Source: Clostridia bacterium
Lineage (GTDB): Bacteria > Bacillota > Clostridia > Lachnospirales > Lachnospiraceae
DNA: 64,000 nucleotides
Direction of reading: 5' to 3'
Assembly (NCBI GenBank): GCA_009929615.1
Contig: SAAB01000006.1
Span: 29,672-93,671 of the forward strand
Below the pieces are notes generated by a model that did no database searches, was not told the origin of the DNA, and saw only the letters and a program-made list of their open reading frames with translations. A program made the translations under genes and the position numbers. This document shows positions 8,335-15,960 of the stretch, in pieces; position 1 is the first letter of the stretch; the number at the start of each line of letters is the position of its first letter.

Positions 8335-8961
8335 TTATTCAACACATTCGATTTTGCTGACGGATATCTCATAGGCTGTCCGTCGTTCCACCTGCTCCCC
8401 TTCAACTCGTTTCTGATAGGTTCTGCTCTGAATCCGTCCCCATAAATGAATGTGGGTCCCCACCTCAAACTTCCCTGCAAAACGGGCATTTCTACCCCAG
8501 CAGATACACGGCAGGTAATCCGACTTCCCATAAGGCCGGTTTACCGCCAAAAGCAGGTCAGCAATCTCCCGTCCCAAAGGCGTCATCCGATACACGGGCT
8601 GTTTGCAGATATATCCGTCCAGAAAAATACTGTTGGGTTTTAAATTTTCCGGCTCTTCTTCCAGCAGCTCAGCCTCCCTGACAAAAACAGAAAGCACCAG
8701 TCGGTTTCTCCCATCTTCATGCTTATTATAGGAACGGAACTGGCCATGAGCCTCTAATGTACGCCCTATGTAGTTTTCCGTAACATCAATTAACCGTTCC
8801 GAAATCATCAGCGGTATTCGGTCCGCCATGTTGCTGAGCCTCGGAACAACAACTTCCACCACATAAAATCCCTCTCCAAATACTTCATGGCTGTATACAA
8901 ACTCCGAGTCTACAACCCCCACAATTGTCACCTGATTGTTATCCAGCACCTTATCTGCCAT
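8335..8961 (-). CDS. Single-stranded DNA-binding-like protein (OB fold)
   Basis: 208 residues from ATG 8961, which has AGGGG upstream; an in-frame start ten codons earlier lacks a site. An N-terminal beta-rich half (VTIVGVVDSEFVYSHEV, GRTLEAHGQFRSYN) looks OB-like. A C-terminal half (MTPLGREIADLLLAV, YLPCICWGRNARFAG, GTHIHLWGRIQSRTY) clearly resembles the SSB OB fold. It lacks the acidic SSB tail (it ends SKIECVE), so it is probably an accessory SSB-like protein rather than the main replication SSB. Confidence 0.75.
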   Translation of the reverse strand: MADKVLDNNQVTIVGVVDSEFVYSHEVFGEGFYVVEVVVPRLSNMADRIPLMISERLIDVTENYIGRTLEAHGQFRSYNKHEDGRNRLVLSVFVREAELLEEEPENLKPNSIFLDGYICKQPVYRMTPLGREIADLLLAVNRPYGKSDYLPCICWGRNARFAGKFEVGTHIHLWGRIQSRTYQKRVEGEQVERRTAYEISVSKIECVE

Positions 8962-9167
8962 CTTTTTTTGTTCCCCTTTCTGTATATACAAGTTTTCATC
9001 TCGTTTAATATATTTATTCGTTTCACTTTTGTTTTAGAACCGAATTCTTAAATGACTTTAGCATGAATTTCTATTGAAATAAACGCAAATTCATTGACAT
9101 GATTCCACGAAAATCGACTCAAATACCGATTTAAACTGTATTTTACAAAAAACCTTTATAAATTTCC

Positions 9168-9195
9168 TTGAAAAAACGCAGTATTATGGTAGAAT
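9168..9195 (+). promoter_or_regulatory. Probable typA promoter
   Basis: TTGAAA (9168-9173), 16 bases, TAGAAT (9190-9195), about 58 bases before the typA start. The gap 8962-9253 is AT-rich and otherwise holds only this promoter and the small repeat that follows it. Confidence 0.65.
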
Positions 9196-9212
9196 ATAAA
9201 AGTTGTAATAAT

Positions 9213-9236
9213 GCTCGCAGAAGAGCTCGCAGAAGA
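9213..9236 (+). repeat. Tandem 12-bp duplication in the typA leader
   Basis: GCTCGCAGAAGA occurs twice in direct succession. Together with ATG at 9211 it forms a 19-codon reading frame ([19 protein letters not shown]) overlapping the typA start in another frame. No ribosome site is seen before that ATG, so translation is doubtful. Confidence 0.6.
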
Positions 9237-9253
9237 ATTGGAAGGAATAAAAT

Positions 9254-11080
9254 ATGAAAATCAAACGTGAAGATATCCGAAATATTGCTATTATTGCTCA
9301 TGTAGACCATGGTAAAACAACCCTGGTTGACGAGTTATTAAAACAAAGCGGCGTGTTTCGTAGCAACCAGGTGGTTCAGGAACGTGTCATGGACTCTAAT
9401 GATATAGAGCGTGAACGTGGTATCACCATCCTGTCAAAAAACACCGCTGTATATTATAAGAATACAAAAATCAACATTATTGATACACCAGGACATGCAG
9501 ACTTTGGCGGCGAAGTCGAACGTGTTCTGAAGATGGTTGATGGCGTTGTCCTCGTTGTTGACGCTTTTGAAGGTCCTATGCCTCAGACAAAATTCGTACT
9601 GAAAAAGGCTCTTGACCTGAATCTTGCAGTTATTGTCTGTGTCAACAAAATTGACCGTCCGGAAGCTCGTCCGGATGAAGTTATCGATGAAGTTCTTGAA
9701 CTTCTTATGGATTTGGATGCAACCGATGATCAGTTAGACTGTCCATTTGTCTATGCTTCCGCAAAAGCAGGTATTGCTCTTTTGGAACTGGATAAAGACG
9801 GCCAGAACATGCAGCCACTTTTCGAAACCATCATCGACCACATCCCAGCTCCTGAAGGTGACCCGGATGCACATACCCAGGTATTAATCAGCACCATCGA
9901 TTACAACGAATATGTTGGCCGTATTGGCGTTGGTAAAGTATCCAATGGTACCATTCAGGTAAATCAGGATGCTATGATTGTTAATGCTCATGACCCTGAA
10001 AAAACAAGAAAAGTAAAAATCAGCAAACTCTATGAATTTGATGGACTGGCTAAAGTCGAAGTTGAAAAAGCAACTGTTGGCTCTATCGTAGCCATTTCCG
10101 GTATTTCAGATATCCATATTGGAGATACACTCTGCTCCCCTGAGAATCCGGAAGCAATTCCTTTCCAGAAGATTTCTGAACCAACGATTTCTATGAACTT
10201 TATCGTTAATGACAGTCCATTGGCAGGAAAAGAAGGAAAGTACATTACTTCCCGTCATCTTCGTGACCGTCTGCTCCGTGAGTTAAACACTGACGTCAGC
10301 CTTCGTATTGAAGAAACAGATAATACCGACTGTTTCAAAGTATCCGGACGTGGTGAACTCCATTTATCTGTATTGATTGAAAACATGCGTCGTGAAGGTT
10401 ATGAATTTGCAGTCAGCAAAGCTGAAGTTATCTACCATGAAGACGAAAAAGGCAAACGCCTCGAGCCTATGGAAACTGCAGTTATCGATGTTCCTGATGA
10501 ATTTACTGGCGTTGTTATTGAAAAGCTCAGCCTTCGTAAAGGTGAATTAACAGGTATGTCTAAAGCCAGCGGCGGTTATTCCCGTCTGGAATTCAACATT
10601 CCATCTCGTGGCTTAATCGGCTATCGTGGAGAATTCATGACAGATACAAAGGGTAACGGTATCCTGAATACATTATTCAGCGGTTATGGTCCATATAAGG
10701 GTGAAATTGCTTACCGTCAGACAGGTTCCCTCATTGCTTTTGAATCCGGCGAAACACTTGCTTACGGACTCTTCAATGCTCAGGAACGTGGTATCCTCTT
10801 CGTCAGCCCTGGAGAAAAAGTTTATGCCGGCATGATTGTTGGACAGAATCCAAAGGGTGATGATATGGAGCTGAACGTATGTAAGGCAAAACATTTGACA
10901 AATACCCGTGCTTCAGGTTCTGATGATTCCTTGAAGCTGACTCCACCTCGTATCTTCAGTCTGGAAGAAGCTCTTGACTTCATCGAAAACGATGAACTTG
11001 TTGAAGTAACACCAAAAAGTATCCGTATGCGTAAGAAGATTCTTGATAGCAAGTCTCGTATGCGTGCAGGACGTAAGTAA
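9254..11080 (+). CDS. typA: Ribosome-associated GTPase TypA/BipA
   Basis: Translational GTPase of the EF-G superfamily that acts on the ribosome in stress and low temperature and in large-subunit assembly. GTPase motifs: [10 protein letters not shown] (G1), ERERGITI (switch region), [11 protein letters not shown] (G3), [10 protein letters not shown] (G4), YASAKAG (G5). After the EF-Tu-like domain II come EF-G-like domains with [20 protein letters not shown] and the TypA-specific C terminus SSDD-like [13 protein letters not shown]. 608 residues, full length. GAAGGAA lies 7 bases upstream of the ATG. Single gene with its own promoter and terminator. Confidence 0.97.
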   Translation: MKIKREDIRNIAIIAHVDHGKTTLVDELLKQSGVFRSNQVVQERVMDSNDIERERGITILSKNTAVYYKNTKINIIDTPGHADFGGEVERVLKMVDGVVLVVDAFEGPMPQTKFVLKKALDLNLAVIVCVNKIDRPEARPDEVIDEVLELLMDLDATDDQLDCPFVYASAKAGIALLELDKDGQNMQPLFETIIDHIPAPEGDPDAHTQVLISTIDYNEYVGRIGVGKVSNGTIQVNQDAMIVNAHDPEKTRKVKISKLYEFDGLAKVEVEKATVGSIVAISGISDIHIGDTLCSPENPEAIPFQKISEPTISMNFIVNDSPLAGKEGKYITSRHLRDRLLRELNTDVSLRIEETDNTDCFKVSGRGELHLSVLIENMRREGYEFAVSKAEVIYHEDEKGKRLEPMETAVIDVPDEFTGVVIEKLSLRKGELTGMSKASGGYSRLEFNIPSRGLIGYRGEFMTDTKGNGILNTLFSGYGPYKGEIAYRQTGSLIAFESGETLAYGLFNAQERGILFVSPGEKVYAGMIVGQNPKGDDMELNVCKAKHLTNTRASGSDDSLKLTPPRIFSLEEALDFIENDELVEVTPKSIRMRKKILDSKSRMRAGRK

Positions 11081-11088
11081 TATATATC

Positions 11089-11143
11089 AAAACCCATCTG
11101 CCCGACATCCCTGTGAAATGGGAGTCTTGGCAGATGGGTTTTT
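11089..11143 (+). terminator. Terminator after typA
   Basis: AAACCCATCTGCC pairs with GGCAGATGGGTTT, followed by TTTTG. The long perfect stem lies just past the typA stop. Confidence 0.85.
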
Positions 11144-11198
11144 GTAAGCTGCAAACACACAGTGTTTCAACAGACTCTTTCTAATATTGGGTTTAATG

Positions 11199-11252
11199 AA
11201 AATATCCGCCAAATATTCCTATAAACGTAGGAATTCTGGCAGATATTTTTTT
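11199..11252. terminator. Bidirectional terminator between typA and the MATE gene
   Basis: Arms starting AATATC (11201) and ending GATATT (11247) pair over about 20 bases (GCCA/TGGC and TTCCTA/TAGGAA inside), with TTTTTT on the right. It abuts the stop of the leftward MATE gene, so it probably serves both directions. Confidence 0.75.
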
Positions 11253-12595
11253 CAGGCCTCAACCGGCTGATATTTCTTTTTCCATTTGTTTGTTCTAAAT
11301 CGAAAGAAATAGATGATTCCCCTCGAACATTCATCAATCATCATAGCCACCCATATGCCCTGGAGTCCTAGGTGGAACACACCTCCCAGAATATAGGAAA
11401 GGAATAAAGCTACCGCCCAGTGGAAGCTGATGCCCACACAAATCGGCACTTTAATTTCTCCAACAGAAATCAAAGATTTTGTCATAAGAATGTTAACAGC
11501 CCGACCAATTTCTAAAAAGATGTCGATAAAAAGTATCTGTTTTCCAAGTGCAAGCATTTCCGGCTGATTTGTAAAAATCCCCAGAATCGGATTGCTGAAA
11601 AGCCAGATGATAAACATCATTCCAACACATACAGCTGTCGATACTTTTAAGGTCCACCATACTTTCTTCTCCACTTCTTTAATCTTCCCGCTTCCAAGAA
11701 GATATCCGATAACAATCTGTACCGCTTCCGAAATGGCTATAGCATAAACATAGGCAAAATTTGCCAACAGACTACAATACCCCTTTGTCGCCGTCACCAT
11801 AGCTCCATAGGGATTAATAATACTTAAAATACAAATCTGTGACAGGTTATAGGAAAAATTCTCTGCACCGGATGGAATACCGATTTTCAGAAGTTTAAAG
11901 AGCATTTCCTTACTGCCCTCTTTTAGATATTTGATTTTCAGTTCAATGTCCGTATACCGCCTAAAGGCTATGTAGATAAGAATCAAACCAATGGTTTTGC
12001 TGATAACTGTTGATATGGCGGCCCCCACAACCCCGAGTCTCGGAAATCCAAAAAGACCATTAATCAGAATGATATTCCCTACAATATTAAGAACATTCAT
12101 TATTATAGAAACAACCATAACTTCTTTCAGACGGGTATGACTTCTTAACACAGCTGCAAAATTCAGATACATGCCCTGGACCAGAGAAAATCCACCGACA
12201 ATCATCAGATACATACAGGTTTCGTCCAGAATAGCCCCATCAATATTCATCATCTGGAAAATAGGACGGCATAAAAATACAGATATGGCTGATGCAAACA
12301 AGCTGACCGAGCCAACAACCAGCATGGATATCAGACTCAGCTGATTGCTTTTATATCTGTCCTTTGCTCCAAGACACTGGGTCAGTACAACCGTTGTGGC
12401 CATGCAGAGCATATTAATAGTTATTATGATAATATTCATAATCTGATTTCCATTGACAATGGCTGCCACCGATTCCTGAGAATAATGACTGACCATAATC
12501 TGGTCAATATTTCCAACCAGAAGCTGTAAAAGTAATTCAATAAAAATCGGAACTGACATTTTAAATAAATAGGAATTTCTTGTCATTTTATCCAT
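11252..12595 (-). CDS. MATE family efflux transporter
   Basis: 447 residues with about twelve hydrophobic helices in two halves. The N terminus MTRNSYLFKMSVPIFIELLLQLLVGNIDQIMVS matches the MatE start (P-I-x-x-x-x-L with NIDQIMV), and IPSGAENFSYNLSQICIL is the equivalent at the start of the second half. The family exports cationic drugs or metabolites in exchange for Na+ or H+; the substrate here is unknown. The start has a GGAG-type site (TTTACATCC region, weaker). Divergent from etfB. Confidence 0.92.
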   Translation of the reverse strand: MDKMTRNSYLFKMSVPIFIELLLQLLVGNIDQIMVSHYSQESVAAIVNGNQIMNIIIITINMLCMATTVVLTQCLGAKDRYKSNQLSLISMLVVGSVSLFASAISVFLCRPIFQMMNIDGAILDETCMYLMIVGGFSLVQGMYLNFAAVLRSHTRLKEVMVVSIIMNVLNIVGNIILINGLFGFPRLGVVGAAISTVISKTIGLILIYIAFRRYTDIELKIKYLKEGSKEMLFKLLKIGIPSGAENFSYNLSQICILSIINPYGAMVTATKGYCSLLANFAYVYAIAISEAVQIVIGYLLGSGKIKEVEKKVWWTLKVSTAVCVGMMFIIWLFSNPILGIFTNQPEMLALGKQILFIDIFLEIGRAVNILMTKSLISVGEIKVPICVGISFHWAVALFLSYILGGVFHLGLQGIWVAMMIDECSRGIIYFFRFRTNKWKKKYQPVEA

Positions 12596-12670
12596 GGATG
12601 TAAATCTCCTCTATTGTCTTTCTTTCCGTATAGCGTTTTATATTGTAGCATCACTATTTTAATTATTCAA

Positions 12671-12699
12671 TTGCTTTTTTATAAAATATAGGTTATAAT
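12671..12699 (+). promoter_or_regulatory. etfBA promoter
   Basis: TTGCTT (12671-12676), 17 bases, TATAAT (12694-12699). GGAGGAGG lies just before the etfB ATG. Confidence 0.8.
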
Positions 12700-12740
12700 A
12701 TCAGTAACTATTATTATTTTATGGAGGAGGTATAAAATAT

Positions 12741-13517
12741 ATGAATATTTTTGTTTTAATTAAGCAGGTGCCTGTTATTTCTGAAATAGCGATAAATCAT
12801 CAGACCTTTACTGCTGACCGTTCTGCTGCAGGTTCCATGATGAATCCATGCGATTTGTTTGCTTTGGAAGCCGCTTTTGAGTTAAAAACAAGCAATGGTG
12901 GTACTGTCACTGTTCTCACAATGGGGAATGAAAGCAGTGAAAGCCAGCTTCGCGAAGCTGTTGGCATGGGTGCTGACAGGGCTGTTCGCATTACAGATGA
13001 TTCCTTCGCCGGTTCTGATACATTGGTCACCGCCAAGGTTCTTGCCACTGCTATTCAACATCTCGGCGGAGCTGATTGTATTTTCTGCGGCCAGGCTTCT
13101 GTAGATAGTGCAACCGGACAAATCGGCGGAAAACTGTCCGCTTTACTTCATATGAATCTGCTTACTTCAGCCAACCATATTGTTTCCAATGAGCGTAATC
13201 TTACGATTCGCCGTATAGCCGGAACCGGATATGAAGTATGGAGTGCTCCATTCCCTGTTGTCTGTTCTGTTTCCGAAGGTGCAAATCACCCGCGTATGGC
13301 AACGTTAAGAGGAAAAATGGCCGCAAAAAAAGCAGAAATCGAACTTCTCACAAACGAAGATCTGAAACTTTCTGAAGAACAGCTTCTTTCTCTTTCCAAA
13401 GTAGAAGCCCTCTTCCCTGCAGCCCGCCAGGAAGTTGGCCATCGCATCATCGGTGCCGATGAAAAAGAAATGTCTCGGAAACTTGCAGATATTCTCATTG
13501 CAAAACATTTGATTTAG
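12741..13517 (+). CDS. etfB: Electron transfer flavoprotein, beta subunit
   Basis: Small subunit of the FAD/AMP heterodimer that passes electrons to or from acyl-CoA or other flavin dehydrogenases. MNIFVLIKQVP start; NPCDLFALEAAFEL; VTVLTMGNESSESQLREAVGMGADRAV; FCGQASVDSATGQIG, the nucleotide-binding segment common to EtfB. 258 residues is normal. It is followed 12 bases later by etfA. No acyl-CoA dehydrogenase, lactate dehydrogenase or CarC/CaiC-type partner is adjacent, so the electron donor is unknown. Confidence 0.95.
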   Translation: MNIFVLIKQVPVISEIAINHQTFTADRSAAGSMMNPCDLFALEAAFELKTSNGGTVTVLTMGNESSESQLREAVGMGADRAVRITDDSFAGSDTLVTAKVLATAIQHLGGADCIFCGQASVDSATGQIGGKLSALLHMNLLTSANHIVSNERNLTIRRIAGTGYEVWSAPFPVVCSVSEGANHPRMATLRGKMAAKKAEIELLTNEDLKLSEEQLLSLSKVEALFPAARQEVGHRIIGADEKEMSRKLADILIAKHLI

Positions 13518-13529
13518 GAGGAGCTCAAC

Positions 13530-14459
13530 ATGAATAATTTGAAAAATATATGGGTATTTATTGAAACATCTGATAATCAGCCAAAAAGAGTCAGTCTTGA
13601 ACTTCTGGCAAAAGCACAGAAGCTTGCTTCTGAAATCGGCATTAAGGCAATTCCTGTTGTCTATCCTGACGGTTCCACCCTTTCCGCTGCTTCTATCAGT
13701 AATGGATTAAAGGCAGCTATAGAAAAAGAAAGCCCTGCGCTTCTTTTGATGGGTTCAACTGCTTTAGGCAAAGACGTCAGTGCCCTGCTCAGTGCTTCTA
13801 TGAATCTTGGAATTGCTTCGGACTGCACCGACGTTATGTATAGAGATACTGAACAGGATTTTCTTTTTATCCGTCCTACTTTTGATGGCAAGCTATATGC
13901 CTCCATCTCCTTAAAATCATCGCCTCAGATAGGAACATTTTCTACCGGAACATTTCCATTAGAAGACGATGCTCCAGATGTTTTGGAAAATGCTTTAACA
14001 CTATCTATAGATGATTCCGACACATCCACATTAAAGAGCCAGCTTTTAGAATTTATTCAGGATTCCAGTCTTGCTCAGGCCAACATTGAAGAAGCTTCTG
14101 TTCTGGTATCCGGTGGAAAAGGTCTTGGAAGTGCCGAAGGATTCAATCTACTCCGTGAACTCGCCGGACTTCTTGGTGGCAGTATTGCTGCTTCCAGAGC
14201 TGCTGTGGACGAGGGATGGATTTCCAGAGAATATCAGGTTGGTGCTACCGGAAAAACTGTAACGCCAAAAATTTATTTTGCCTGTGGTATTTCCGGTGCT
14301 GTTGCCCATGTGGCCGGTATGAAAGATGCCGAAACGATTATTGCTATCAATACAGATGCCAGTGCACCGATTTTTGATATTGCCCACTATGGCATTGTCG
14401 GTGATTTACACAAGGTCATCCCTGAATTGATTTCTATTATCAAAAGTCTTAAAGGCTAA
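13530..14459 (+). CDS. etfA: Electron transfer flavoprotein, alpha subunit
   Basis: Partner of etfB. The C-terminal FAD domain is clear: VLVSGGKGLGSAEGFNLL, AASRAAVDEGW, QVGATGKTVTPKIYFACGIS (FAD-binding TGKT and ACGISGA), AINTDASAPIFDIAHYGIVGD. 309 residues with no extra N-terminal ferredoxin domain, unlike some clostridial bifurcating EtfA proteins. AGGAGG lies 6 bases before the ATG. It ends just before a strong terminator, so etfB-etfA form a two-gene unit. Confidence 0.95.
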   Translation: MNNLKNIWVFIETSDNQPKRVSLELLAKAQKLASEIGIKAIPVVYPDGSTLSAASISNGLKAAIEKESPALLLMGSTALGKDVSALLSASMNLGIASDCTDVMYRDTEQDFLFIRPTFDGKLYASISLKSSPQIGTFSTGTFPLEDDAPDVLENALTLSIDDSDTSTLKSQLLEFIQDSSLAQANIEEASVLVSGGKGLGSAEGFNLLRELAGLLGGSIAASRAAVDEGWISREYQVGATGKTVTPKIYFACGISGAVAHVAGMKDAETIIAINTDASAPIFDIAHYGIVGDLHKVIPELISIIKSLKG

Positions 14460-14463
14460 CAGA

Positions 14464-14528
14464 AAAAGCTGTTGCAAAATAGCTGAGTAAACACAGACTC
14501 AGTTATGGAGCAACAGCTCTTTTTTATT
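14464..14528 (+). terminator. Terminator after etfA
   Basis: AAAAGCTGTTGC pairs with GCAACAGCT at 14510-14519, with an inner CTGAGT/ACTCAG stem, followed by CTTTTTTAT. Confidence 0.85.
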
Positions 14529-14560
14529 AGGATGTTTTCATATTAAAAGTCAAATGTATA

Positions 14561-15175
14561 CTATGCCCTGACTATAGTAATTATACCAAAAAGCATCAGC
14601 AAGCTACCCAGGCATTTATTTAAAATGCGATAAATATTCACAGAAATATACTTTTTAAAAAGGAGCACAAGTCCAACAAGTACAAGCCAATATACACATG
14701 TTCCAACGAACACACCGCCTACCAATCCAACGGCTTCAAATATCCTCAGGTCTTCAGCAATATGAAGGGTTGAAAAAGCAAGAATAAAAGATAAAAAGGT
14801 CGATGGATTTAAAATAGCTGCTGCAAAAGAAGAAAAAAAACAGGCATAAGGTTTTAAGATTTTCTCTTCTGCTTTCTGTTCTCCTGCTTTCTTACAGAAA
14901 ATTGAAAGGCCCAACAAGCATACAATGAAACTTCCCGTTATACTGATTATTCGTTGATGCTCGATAAAAAATCCAGACAATATTCCGATGCCAAATGCAC
15001 CCACTGAGGCATAAATGACATCTGCCACAGATGAACCCATACCCGTTAAAAAGCCTGTCCAAAATCCACCATTTAGGGTTCTATTAATCGTCAAAACGCC
15101 TATAACCCCTGCAGGAACACCAAATATAATTGCAGTCATCAAACCTTTTACAAAATAACTACCCATAATTCCCAT
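14561..15175 (-). CDS. LysE/RhtB family exporter
   Basis: 204 residues with about six membrane helices. N-terminal GLMTAIIFGVPAGVIGVLTI with NRTL, and GFLTGMGSSVADVIYA, fit the conserved first half of LysE/RhtB amino acid exporters; ILNPSTFLSFILAF in the second half is the family NP motif. The substrate is not predictable; members export basic amino acids, homoserine lactones or threonine. Last gene of a seven-gene operon, 3 bases after the lipoprotein gene, so it may export the product of that pathway. Confidence 0.85.
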   Translation of the reverse strand: MGIMGSYFVKGLMTAIIFGVPAGVIGVLTINRTLNGGFWTGFLTGMGSSVADVIYASVGAFGIGILSGFFIEHQRIISITGSFIVCLLGLSIFCKKAGEQKAEEKILKPYACFFSSFAAAILNPSTFLSFILAFSTLHIAEDLRIFEAVGLVGGVFVGTCVYWLVLVGLVLLFKKYISVNIYRILNKCLGSLLMLFGIITIVRA

Positions 15176-15178
15176 ATT

Positions 15179-15715
15179 CTATCTTTTGGCACTGATGGAA
15201 ACAATTTTATTTCCCCAACCTGCTAAAACCGGATTATTGGCTACTGCCTCATAAAATTCTTCGGAATAGTCAATATAACCTATCTTGGTATACTCTCCTG
15301 TTATTTCTGCGTCCTGATAGAAAAGAACAATTCTGTTGGGGTCTGAGTAATAGACTTCTCCACCCTTTTCAGTAGTAATTGTTTCTGGATTTGAAGTAAA
15401 CTCATAGCTACTGGCTACATCATAATACTGCATCACTTCATAATTTTCATAATCATCAAAGTGATATATAGGAAGGTTCCAGCTTTGCCGGCCAACATAG
15501 TCAGCAACCTGCTGTGCTGTTTCATTATCCTCTAAATGAAGTGTATAAGGTGTTCCTCTTTCTCCAAAGGTTACAAGGAGCTCACTTACATTTGAATCTG
15601 TCTGGCTCTCTCTTGCTGCCGTCGTTGCCCTTTCTGTATCTGCAGACTTCTGTCCACAGGCTGAAAGTGTGAAAATCATACTGAGACCTAACATCATTAC
15701 CATTAATTTCTTCAT
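15179..15715 (-). CDS. Cyclophilin-like-domain lipoprotein
   Basis: 178 residues. Signal peptide with lipobox LSAC (Cys20), so probably an outer-face lipoprotein. After a Thr/Ser-rich linker, residues about 45-178 (ELLVTFGERGTPYTLHL, DNETAQQVADYV, GGEVYYSDPNRIVLFY, YTKIGYIDY) match the short cyclophilin-like fold common in Firmicute lipoproteins. Function unknown; no catalytic claim. Related to the C-terminal domain of the lipoprotein at 45702-46799. Fits in an operon 3 bases from the LysE gene and 3 from the small helical protein gene. Confidence 0.8.
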   Translation of the reverse strand: MKKLMVMMLGLSMIFTLSACGQKSADTERATTAARESQTDSNVSELLVTFGERGTPYTLHLEDNETAQQVADYVGRQSWNLPIYHFDDYENYEVMQYYDVASSYEFTSNPETITTEKGGEVYYSDPNRIVLFYQDAEITGEYTKIGYIDYSEEFYEAVANNPVLAGWGNKIVSISAKR

Positions 15716-15718
15716 AAA

Positions 15719-15949
15719 CTATTTTCCTTTCATCTCTTTTAATCTATATATCAGGTAATCCAGACAGCTTATTTTTTGTTCTTCCTGATGGACATGCTCT
15801 AAAAGACATTCTCTATATTTTGCCAGGAGCAGCATCTCTTCATTATCTTCCTTTGCTTCTACACATCGCATAAATTTTTGAATCATTTTCTCGTCACATC
15901 CAGCATCTTTTAAATTCTGAAGAATATCCTTTTTCGTATATTCAAACAT
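15719..15949 (-). CDS. Small helical protein of unknown function
   Basis: 76 residues with no signal peptide. The start MFEYTKKDILQNLKDAGCDEKMIQKFMRC looks like a helix-turn-helical bundle, and short proteins of this style occur beside redox and transport genes in Clostridia. Charged, with four Cys (KDAGC, MRC, YREC, ISC). It is encoded between the permease gene (11 bases) and the lipoprotein gene (3 bases), so it is real by context. Role unknown. Confidence 0.7.
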   Translation of the reverse strand: MFEYTKKDILQNLKDAGCDEKMIQKFMRCVEAKEDNEEMLLLAKYRECLLEHVHQEEQKISCLDYLIYRLKEMKGK

Positions 15950-15960
15950 ATTTCTACCCC

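Noticed and set aside
14148..14387. 79-residue leftward frame in etfA
   Set aside because: Antisense shadow of the FAD domain.
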